Part shown: piece by piece, positions 8,686 to 16,117 of the stretch
Layout of the letters: each line of letters opens with the position of its first letter
How positions within the stretch are numbered: position 1 is the first letter of the stretch
Assembly (NCBI GenBank): GCA_003644925.1
Contig: QNDS01000007.1
Coordinates: 1-33,419 of the forward strand
Length of the DNA stretch: 33,419 nucleotides
DNA from: Candidatus Fermentibacterota bacterium
GTDB lineage: Bacteria > Fermentibacterota > Fermentibacteria > Fermentibacterales > JCC-6
Reading direction: 5' to 3'
Notes under the pieces: generated by a model
Seen by the model: the letters and a program-made list of their open reading frames with translations, nothing else
Databases searched by the model: none
What the model was told of the DNA's origin: nothing
Made by a program: the position numbers and the translations under genes

Positions 8686-9882
8686 ATGAAAATACCTTCC
8701 ATGAAGGAAATGCTTGAGGCCGGAATACATTTCGGTCACCAGAAGAGTCGATGGAACCCAAAGATGAAGAATTATATCTTCATGGCTCGTAATGGTATAC
8801 ATATCATTGATCTGAAAAAGTCGCGAGCATTGCTTGAAGATGCGGCAAATCTGGTTGCGAAAACAGTTGCCTCAGGGAAAAGCGTTCTGTTTGTGGCCAC
8901 AAAAAAGCAGGGAAGAGAGTGTCTGAAAGAGCATGCTATCAGATGCGGTCAGTATTACGTTACCGAGCGCTGGATGGGCGGAATGCTTACTAACTTCAGA
9001 ACGATCTCAAAAGGTATCCAGACTCTGATCGAACTTGAACAGGCAGAGAAGGATGGATACCCCGCAAGCCTCACAAAAAAAGAAATCCTGAGGAAGAAGA
9101 GACACAGAGAGAAGCTTGAGAAAGATCTCACAGGTATCCGTCACATGAAAAATCTTCCCGGAGCAATTATTGTTGTCGATATCAAGAAGGAACAGATAGC
9201 TGTCAGGGAAGCAAGAAATCTGAAAATACCATGCATAGGTATAGTTGATACAAACTGCGATCCGACAGAGGTGGATTATCCCATCCCCGGCAACGATGAC
9301 GCGATTAAATCCATATCCATGATAGTGGGAACTCTGGCGGATTACGCGCTTCTTGGTGCTGAAGGCTCCACTTCGGAAGCTGCGGATGCTGCAGCCCTGC
9401 AGGAGATGTCCAAAGAATCGACCGAGGAGAAACCGAAGGAAGCCGCCTCGAAGGTTTCCGAAAAGATCGAGAAAGAACCGGTTCCAGATAAACCGGTAGT
9501 GAAAGCTGCTCCTGAGAAGAAAGCTGCTCCTGAGAAGAAAGCTGCTCCTGAGAAGAAAGCTGCTCCTGAGAAGAAAGCTGCTCCTAAGAAGAAAGCTGCT
9601 CCTGAGAAGAAAGCAGCCGCTGAGAAGAAGGCAGCCGCTGAGAAGAAGGCTGCCCCTGAGAAGAAAGCAACCGCTGAGAAGAAGGCTGCTCCTGAGAAGA
9701 AAGCAGCCGCTGAGAAGAAGGCTGCCCCTGAGAAGAAGGCTGCTCCTGAGAAGAAAGCAGCCCCTAAGAAGAAGACTGCTGCTAAGAAAACAACAAAGAA
9801 AGCTGCAGACAAGGATACCGTTTCGGACAATCCTGCTGAAGAAGTGGATAATACCGAAGAGGGAAAGGAATCGGGTGAATAA
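8686..9882 (+). CDS. rpsB: 30S ribosomal protein S2 with long Lys/Ala/Pro/Glu-rich C-terminal extension
   Basis: MLEAGIHFGHQKSRWNPKMKNYIF...ERWMGGMLTNFRTI...NLPGAIIVVDIKKEQIAVREARNLKIPCIGIVDTNCDP; tail of KAAPEK repeats. Confidence 0.96.
   Translation: MKIPSMKEMLEAGIHFGHQKSRWNPKMKNYIFMARNGIHIIDLKKSRALLEDAANLVAKTVASGKSVLFVATKKQGRECLKEHAIRCGQYYVTERWMGGMLTNFRTISKGIQTLIELEQAEKDGYPASLTKKEILRKKRHREKLEKDLTGIRHMKNLPGAIIVVDIKKEQIAVREARNLKIPCIGIVDTNCDPTEVDYPIPGNDDAIKSISMIVGTLADYALLGAEGSTSEAADAAALQEMSKESTEEKPKEAASKVSEKIEKEPVPDKPVVKAAPEKKAAPEKKAAPEKKAAPEKKAAPKKKAAPEKKAAAEKKAAAEKKAAPEKKATAEKKAAPEKKAAAEKKAAPEKKAAPEKKAAPKKKTAAKKTTKKAADKDTVSDNPAEEVDNTEEGKESGE
9502..9789 (+). repeat. 16 tandem 18-nt units encoding KAAPEK-type hexapeptides (in the rpsB tail)
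   Basis: Directly read: aaagctgctcctgagaag and variants (KAAPEK, KAAAEK, KAAPKK, KATAEK, KTAAKK) in frame for 288 nt. Confidence 0.95.
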
Positions 9883-10478
9883 TGGCTATCAATGTTGATG
9901 ATCTGAAACTGCTTAGAAAAGCCACCGGAGCAGGAATGCTTGACTGCAAGAAAGCACTTGATGAGAGTGGCGGCGACATGGAGAAAGCTATTACGATCCT
10001 CCGCGAAAAAGGTATAAAAGTAGCATCCAAGAAAGCTTCAAGAGATGCGGATGAGGGCCTTGTAGTATCGTACATTCATCCCCCCGGAAAGCTTGGAATT
10101 CTTGTCGAGGTGAACTGCGAAACGGATTTCGTGGCCAAGACAGAGGATTTCCAGGATTTCGCAAAGAAAATTGCCATGCATATCGCAGCTTATCCTCCAA
10201 TTGTCGTATCCCGGGATGATTTGCCGAAGGAAGATATCGAAGCAGAGAAAAATGTACTCCTTGCCCAGCTTGAAGATTCGGGCAAACCGGCTGAAATTAT
10301 CGAGAAGATAATAAACGGTCGTTTGGAGAAGTTCTATTCAGATACATGTCTGCTTGACCAGGAATGGTCTGACGATCCGGATGTCGGAGCCGTTAAGGAT
10401 GCGCTTACCGATCTTATCGGAAAGCTTCGCGAAAACATTGTGATCCGCAGATTCGCAAGGTTTTCGATAGGTAACTGA
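9882..10478 (+). CDS. tsf: Elongation factor Ts (short form)
   Basis: LLRKATGAGMLDCKKALDESGGDMEKAITILREKG...VNCETDFVAKTEDF; start overlaps rpsB stop (TAATG). Confidence 0.97.
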   Translation: MAINVDDLKLLRKATGAGMLDCKKALDESGGDMEKAITILREKGIKVASKKASRDADEGLVVSYIHPPGKLGILVEVNCETDFVAKTEDFQDFAKKIAMHIAAYPPIVVSRDDLPKEDIEAEKNVLLAQLEDSGKPAEIIEKIINGRLEKFYSDTCLLDQEWSDDPDVGAVKDALTDLIGKLRENIVIRRFARFSIGN

Positions 10479-11209
10479 TGAAAGAGGCTGACCGGTCGTT
10501 GCCCCAGAGGGTACTTCTCAAGCTAAGCGGAGAGGTTCTGGCAGGTGAAGCCGGTCATGGAATAGATCCTGATTTCACGAGTGAACTTGCCCGAGCCGTT
10601 CTTGAGCTTGCTGCCTCAGGCTGCCGTGTCGGAATAGTTACAGGTGGAGGAAATTTCATCCGGGGAAGGGATCTCAGGTCGATTGACCGGATCACCGGAG
10701 ACCAGATGGGAATGCTGGCAACACTCATAAACGGACTTGCATTCAGAGATGCGATAAGGAAGCGCGGAGGCTCCGCTGTTGTGCTTTCATCCATACCTGT
10801 GGAAGGCATCTTCGAAACCTTTTCTCCGGAAAAGGCCGAGGAATACCTCAGCCGGGGAGACGTAGTCATATATGCGGGCGGAACAGGAAACCCGTGTCTC
10901 ACTACTGATACCGCGGCTGCACTGAGAGCCGTGCAGACAGGATGCACAAGACTGCTCAAAGGTACGAAGGTTGATGGAGTTTACGATTCAGACCCAGCTC
11001 AAAACCCTGAAGCGCAGCGATTTAAGACACTAACTTATGATGAAGTGCTCAGGCTTGATCTGAAGGTGATGGATGCCGCTGCAATTGCCATTTGTCGAGA
11101 TGCAGGGCTTCCTATTAGTGTTTTTGATATATGGGACCCAGAAAATATTCTCAGGGTATTCAAAGAGCCTTCGATCGGAAGCCAGATAGGGGGAATGAAC
11201 CATGATTGA
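10478..11209 (+). CDS. pyrH: UMP kinase
   Basis: LLKLSGEVLAGEAGHGID, GGGNFIRGRDL, GDQMGMLATLINGLA, GGTGNPCLTTDTAAALRA, KVDGVYDSDP. Confidence 0.97.
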   Translation: MKEADRSLPQRVLLKLSGEVLAGEAGHGIDPDFTSELARAVLELAASGCRVGIVTGGGNFIRGRDLRSIDRITGDQMGMLATLINGLAFRDAIRKRGGSAVVLSSIPVEGIFETFSPEKAEEYLSRGDVVIYAGGTGNPCLTTDTAAALRAVQTGCTRLLKGTKVDGVYDSDPAQNPEAQRFKTLTYDEVLRLDLKVMDAAAIAICRDAGLPISVFDIWDPENILRVFKEPSIGSQIGGMNHD

Positions 11210-11759
11210 TCAGATTCTGAACGATCAGAAGAGTAGAATGAAAAAGGCAGTTGAGAACACCGCAAGGGAGATGGCTGTAATCAGGACCGGTAAGGCAAGC
11301 CCAGCCCTTCTGGACAATATCCGTGTCGAGTGCTGGGGGGGGCTGCATCCTATAAAGCAGGTTGCCGGAATATCTGCACCGGAGCCTCGGCTTATCGTAA
11401 TACAGCCCTTCGATCCCTCGACATCAGATGCGATTGTTCGCGCAATACAGAAATCGGATCTTGGTCTCAGGGCTGCAGCAGACGGACCGGTAGTAAGAAT
11501 TCCCGTTCCTAAGCTCTCCGATGATCGCAGAAAGGAACTCAGCCGGCACGTCAAGAAGCTTGCTGAATCGGGAAGAACCGCCATAAGGAACATCAGAAGA
11601 AGCGGCAACGACGAACTGCACAAAGCCAGCAAAGCCAGTGATATCACTGAGGATGAGGAGTACAAGACACTCAGCGATATCCAGGATGCCGCAAATGAGG
11701 CGATCGCCGAAATCGACAAATATCTCGAATCAAAAGAAGCCGAAATACTTGAGGTTTGA
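11202..11759 (+). CDS. frr: Ribosome recycling factor
   Basis: MKKAVENTAREMAVIRTGKASPALLDNIRVE...ISAPEPRLIVIQPFD...IPVPKLSDDRRKELSRHVKKLAE. Confidence 0.97.
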   Translation: MIDQILNDQKSRMKKAVENTAREMAVIRTGKASPALLDNIRVECWGGLHPIKQVAGISAPEPRLIVIQPFDPSTSDAIVRAIQKSDLGLRAAADGPVVRIPVPKLSDDRRKELSRHVKKLAESGRTAIRNIRRSGNDELHKASKASDITEDEEYKTLSDIQDAANEAIAEIDKYLESKEAEILEV

Positions 11760-12484
11760 CAGTCTTGGCTGTTGATAACTGCCTGACCCATGTCGCTATC
11801 ATCATGGATGGGAACGGACGCTGGGCAAGGTCTCACGGTCTGAAACGGATAGATGGGCATAAAGCTGCAGAGAAAGCTATTCACGATGCTGTGCAGTACT
11901 GCGGTGAAATGGGTGTTGAATACCTGACGCTATATGCATTCTCAACCGAGAACTGGAAGAGGCCGAAAGCTGAGGTTCTTTTCATAATGACGCTCCTGAA
12001 AAGCTTCATTAAGCGCAATATTGATGACCTTGACGGAAACCGGGTTAGAATAAGAGCTACCGGCCGGCTTGATGATCTGCCTCGCGGACCATTGAAAGAG
12101 TTGCGGAATGCGATGATACGAACCGGTTCAAACGAAGGTCTGAACCTGATTCTTGCCCTGAGCTATGGAGGAAGAGCGGAGATAACTGATGCAATGAGAA
12201 AGATCGCTCTGGATATCAAAGCGGGACGGATGCAAACCTCCGACATCACTGAAGATACTATTACTTCCTGTATGTATCATCCGGACGTACCCGATCCGGA
12301 CATCATCATACGGACCAGTGGTGAACAGAGGCTGTCAAATTTCCTGCTGTGGGAATCCGCCTACTCTGAGCTTTACTTCACAGATGTTCTCTGGCCTGAT
12401 TTCAGAAGAGTAGACCTTGAAGAGGCTTTCAAAGATTACAGGTCGAGGCGAAGACGGTTCGGCGATTTAGATTCCGACCGATGA
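11756..12484 (+). CDS. uppS: Isoprenyl transferase (undecaprenyl diphosphate synthase family)
   Basis: HVAIIMDGNGRWARSHGLKRIDGHKA...YLTLYAFSTENWKRP...DPDIIIRTSGEQRLSNFLLWESAYSELYF; TTGA overlap with frr stop. Confidence 0.96.
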   Translation: MTVLAVDNCLTHVAIIMDGNGRWARSHGLKRIDGHKAAEKAIHDAVQYCGEMGVEYLTLYAFSTENWKRPKAEVLFIMTLLKSFIKRNIDDLDGNRVRIRATGRLDDLPRGPLKELRNAMIRTGSNEGLNLILALSYGGRAEITDAMRKIALDIKAGRMQTSDITEDTITSCMYHPDVPDPDIIIRTSGEQRLSNFLLWESAYSELYFTDVLWPDFRRVDLEEAFKDYRSRRRRFGDLDSDR

Positions 12485-13302
12485 AATCATTCAATTCCCT
12501 TGCAGTCAGAGTGGCGGTGGCAGTTCCCGGTATAGGATTGTTCGCAGCCGTAGCGTTTCTTGATATACGTTATCTGACAACTGGATTTTTCGCGCTCATT
12601 GCCGCATTCTGCGCTGCAGAAGCGGTTACTCTGTTCAGACCCTGCTCCGGTATCAGAATGAAAGCCCTGCTTGCTGTAATGGTGGCAGGCTCATCTGCTG
12701 CGGTTGCTCTACTGGAACCCGCTGTTTCAATAGTTCTGATCCTGCTCCCCGGAGCACTCATTTCAACGGTATGGATACTTGGTGACGGGGTAAACAATGC
12801 ACGAAGGAAAACTGCCGGAATCACAGGCATATCCGTTGCGCTTGCACTGGGCTTCGGCCTTCTGGCAAGGTTGAGACTGGATTTTCAATCACCCTGGGTC
12901 GTATTCATACCTCTGCTGATCTGCTGGCTTGGGGACTCACTGGCTTATTTTGCGGGAAGCGCCTTCGGACGGCACAAAATGGCGCCCTCCATCAGCCCGG
13001 CCAAATCCTGGGAGGGTTTTTTCGCCGGGGTAGCAGGCGCCGTAGGCGGAGCTCTCCTGGCGGGCACCGTCGGTGCTGGATTTCCACTGATTATCATGGT
13101 AGTGATCGGGGCGGCTGGAGGCATAGCCGCCGTCACTGGAGACCTCCTGGAATCCGCGATGAAGAGAGATGCGGGAGTTAAGGATTCCGGCGCATTTCTT
13201 CGGGGGCACGGCGGGTTTCTTGACAGGTTCGACAGTATTCTCGCCGTTGTTCCGGTTGTTTGGGTTCTTCTGTTCCTCTTCCGCCGGGTTGTGGCATTAT
13301 GA
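12481..13302 (+). CDS. cdsA: Phosphatidate cytidylyltransferase
   Basis: Multi-TM protein with the CdsA signature DSLAYFAGSAFGRHKMAPSISPAKSWEGFFAG...GDLLESAMKRDAGVKDSGAFLRGHGGFLDRFDS; ATGA overlap with uppS stop. Confidence 0.95.
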   Translation: MKSFNSLAVRVAVAVPGIGLFAAVAFLDIRYLTTGFFALIAAFCAAEAVTLFRPCSGIRMKALLAVMVAGSSAAVALLEPAVSIVLILLPGALISTVWILGDGVNNARRKTAGITGISVALALGFGLLARLRLDFQSPWVVFIPLLICWLGDSLAYFAGSAFGRHKMAPSISPAKSWEGFFAGVAGAVGGALLAGTVGAGFPLIIMVVIGAAGGIAAVTGDLLESAMKRDAGVKDSGAFLRGHGGFLDRFDSILAVVPVVWVLLFLFRRVVAL

Positions 13303-14405
13303 GGAAGGTTGCAGTACTGGGAAGCACCGGTTCGATAGGGACTCAGGCTCTGGAGATCATACATGCGAATCCGGAACTTGAGCTTCATTCATTACTTTGC
13401 GGAAGCAACCTTGATCTTCTTATGCAGCAGAGGGAACAGTTCTCCCCATCTGTAACCGCCATCGATTCTCCGGGCGGGGAATGTCCCGGCGGTATAATAA
13501 CCGGTCAGGATATTCTTCAGAAAACTATTGATGGGGCTGATATGGTTCTCAATGCCATTGTCGGAAGTGCTGGCCTGCGAGCCAGTCTTATCTGCAGGGA
13601 GAGGGGGATTAAGCTGGCTCTGGCCAACAAGGAAAGCCTTGTTGTAGGCGGCGAATTACTCAGCGATCATATCCGCGCCGGGGGCATCATCCCCGTTGAC
13701 AGCGAGCACAGTACGATATTCAGATGCCTGCATTCCGAACCGCGCCCGGTGAGGAGCATTACGCTGACGGCGAGTGGAGGGTCTGTACGGGATCTCCCCA
13801 TTGAAGAACTTAAAAATGCGGGTGTCGATGATATTCTGAATCACCCAACCTGGAATATGGGAGCAAGAATAACGGTTGATTCGGCGACCATGGTGAATAA
13901 AGCCTTCGAGGTCATAGAAGCCCGATGGCTGTTCAGCGGTATAAATATCGATGTGGTCCTGCACCCCCAGAGCATAGTCCATTCCTTTGTAAGGCTTGAG
14001 GATGGTTCCTGGAAAGCACTTCTGGGTAAGCCCGATATGAAAGTGCCATTGCAGTACGCCCTGCAGTATCCGGGCCGCGAGCTTGAACTGATATCCGATG
14101 ATTGCCCCCTTGACTGGGGAACACTCGAGTTCAGCGAGCTTCCAAGGCAGAGGTATCCCGCTTTCGATTTGATCGTGCGGGCCGGACAGGATGGAAAAAC
14201 CTTTCCTGCGGCAGCGAACGCTGCAGATGAAATAGCTATTGCGGCATTTCTTGCCCGGAAGATCAGTTTTGGAGATATAACGGTGGTCATCGAGGAGGTG
14301 CTTAAAGGGCACGAAGCTCTGGAGGTAAGTGATTTTCAGACCGTTATGGAAGCTGACAGGGTATCACGGATTGATGCTGAAAGGATTGTGAGAAGACTAT
14401 GCTGA
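13299..14405 (+). CDS. dxr: 1-deoxy-D-xylulose-5-phosphate reductoisomerase
   Basis: VAVLGSTGSIGTQALEII, NKESLVVGGELL, PVDSEHSTIFRCL, HPTWNMGARITVDSATMVNKAFEVIEA; ATG 13299 overlaps cdsA stop (ATGA). Confidence 0.96.
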   Translation: MRKVAVLGSTGSIGTQALEIIHANPELELHSLLCGSNLDLLMQQREQFSPSVTAIDSPGGECPGGIITGQDILQKTIDGADMVLNAIVGSAGLRASLICRERGIKLALANKESLVVGGELLSDHIRAGGIIPVDSEHSTIFRCLHSEPRPVRSITLTASGGSVRDLPIEELKNAGVDDILNHPTWNMGARITVDSATMVNKAFEVIEARWLFSGINIDVVLHPQSIVHSFVRLEDGSWKALLGKPDMKVPLQYALQYPGRELELISDDCPLDWGTLEFSELPRQRYPAFDLIVRAGQDGKTFPAAANAADEIAIAAFLARKISFGDITVVIEEVLKGHEALEVSDFQTVMEADRVSRIDAERIVRRLC

Positions 14406-15634
14406 GTATTCTAGCAATAATCTTCGGGCTCGGTGTGATAGTGTTTTTTCACGAGATGGGACATCTTCTCATGTCCAAGGCACTCGGACTTGATGTTCCA
14501 CGCTTTTCCCTTGGCTTTCCGCCACATATTCTTAAAAGAAAAATAGGTAAAACGGAATACTGCGTAGGAGTGGTACCCCTGGGCGGATACTGCAAGGTTA
14601 ATCTCGGTACTACTGGCGAACCGGTTACGGATGTCTCATGGTTCCGGCGGGTTCTTGTGGCACTTGCAGGTCCCTTCGCTAACCTTGTGCTCACCGCGCT
14701 GATACTTATAACCGTATACGGTATTGTCGGGTGGGATGTAGATATCACTCCTGCAGTTGTAGGTAATTCTGACAACTCCCTCGGCCTGGGTGTAGGGGAT
14801 ACTGTCCTCTCTGTGAACGGTTATCCTATTGCGGACTATTATGGGATGCTGGGCATGATGTATTCGTCTACTACTGGAACAATGACCGTAGGAACAGCTG
14901 CTGGAGTACTTGAGATGAGTTATTCCCTGTCGGTGGAAACTATTCCTTTCTATGCCATGGTACCTGTAGTAATAGGGGAAGCCATGATAGGCTTTCCCGC
15001 TTACGAATCCGGTTTAAGAGCGGGGGACAGGATAATTGCTGTTGATAGTAAACCTGTATCCATTTGGCATGATTTCCAGTCAATAGTGACAGGGGATACT
15101 GAAGAACTGGCAATTGAGTTCGCACGAAACGGCATCATCGATACAGCTTATGTAACCCCTGGCGTATACGACGGCAATATTATGACCGGTGTTACTCCTC
15201 TGGTGCCTACGGAGAGGGTAAGACTCCCGATCTTTAGAGCTGTTGTTGAGGGTGTTAGATCGGCGGGTGAGGGTACCGTATACGTATGTACCACACTTTT
15301 TAGACTGTTTCAAAAACCTGCTGAGCTGGCCGAGAGTTCAGGAGGCCCCATTTATGTTGCCGAAACCCTTGGACAGCAGGCCCGGTCAGGGTTACCCAGT
15401 TACCTGTATACTATCGCAAGCATATCCATGGCGATAATGATATTCAATCTTCTTCCGATTCCGGTCCTTGACGGGGGACACGTTGTCATCCTTGTCATCG
15501 AGGGAATCAGGGGGAAACCTATTTCAAAGAAGAATGTTCAGATAATCCAGCAGACCGGCATGATAATCATATTGCTTATATTCCTGCTGATTGTCTTCAA
15601 GGATATTTCCAGAGTTATAACACGCGTGCGCTAG
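14399..15634 (+). CDS. rseP: RseP-like site-2 (RIP) metalloprotease
   Basis: HEMGH near N-terminus, VGVVPLGGYCK, PDZ-like middle, LLPIPVLDGGHVVILVIEGIRGKPIS; dxr-rseP synteny. Confidence 0.93.
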   Translation: MLSILAIIFGLGVIVFFHEMGHLLMSKALGLDVPRFSLGFPPHILKRKIGKTEYCVGVVPLGGYCKVNLGTTGEPVTDVSWFRRVLVALAGPFANLVLTALILITVYGIVGWDVDITPAVVGNSDNSLGLGVGDTVLSVNGYPIADYYGMLGMMYSSTTGTMTVGTAAGVLEMSYSLSVETIPFYAMVPVVIGEAMIGFPAYESGLRAGDRIIAVDSKPVSIWHDFQSIVTGDTEELAIEFARNGIIDTAYVTPGVYDGNIMTGVTPLVPTERVRLPIFRAVVEGVRSAGEGTVYVCTTLFRLFQKPAELAESSGGPIYVAETLGQQARSGLPSYLYTIASISMAIMIFNLLPIPVLDGGHVVILVIEGIRGKPISKKNVQIIQQTGMIIILLIFLLIVFKDISRVITRVR

Positions 15635-15649
15635 CTGGGGTTGCCAGCT
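15633..15649. terminator. Short hairpin at the rseP 3' end (no clear T tract)
   Basis: AGCTGG (15633-15638) GGTTG CCAGCT (15644-15649), at the rseP stop codon. Confidence 0.35.
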
Positions 15650-15723
15650 GGGGTCGTATCTTGAATTTTGGCATTTGATTTGTTATGGGATTAACGAATG
15701 CCAAAATTCAAGATACGACCCCA
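15649..15723. repeat. 75-bp palindromic element with perfect 27-bp inverted arms (REP/MITE-like)
   Basis: TGGGGTCGTATCTTGAATTTTGGCATT (15649-15675), 21-nt loop, AATGCCAAAATTCAAGATACGACCCCA (15697-15723); between convergent genes. Confidence 0.85.
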
Positions 15724-15725
15724 AA

Positions 15726-16040
15726 TTACTGCTGACATGCTGGTAATGGAGGTTCCAAAGTAGCTATGGTGTCTGCTATACAGCTGTAAAGGTAGGCCCA
15801 TGCTTCCGGATTCGATTCGCAGGATTGTATCAGAGAGAGTAATTCAGTGTCCTCCGGTTTCCCGGGGCTGAGGCTGTCACCTGGAGGTAGAATCCAGTAC
15901 CTTGCGAGGATTCCCGCCCATTCACGAAGTTCGCTTTTCATATTATCTGAAATAGCGCTGTAGGAATCTGGTTCATCACAGGAAGTCAGTGTAATAAGAG
16001 CGATCATGAGCGGAATCATGACATTTAAGTATATTCGCAT
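15726..16040 (-). CDS. Small putative lipoprotein of unknown function
   Basis: 104 aa with N-terminal hydrophobic segment and lipobox-like LTSC; the palindrome and the divergent next gene delimit it. Confidence 0.6.
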   Translation of the reverse strand: MRIYLNVMIPLMIALITLTSCDEPDSYSAISDNMKSELREWAGILARYWILPPGDSLSPGKPEDTELLSLIQSCESNPEAWAYLYSCIADTIATLEPPLPACQQ

Positions 16041-16117
16041 TGTATCTCCTGTTCGAGCGGGAACCCTGGCAGTATAGTCGAACTACGAATGCCTGAACAG
16101 TGTTATCTGGAGGTCAA

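Noticed and set aside
9342-9830. 162-aa minus-strand ORF (FFSGAAFFSGAAFF repeats) antisense to rpsB
   Set aside because: Arises from the reverse complement of the KAAPEK-coding repeats; no start context or independent support
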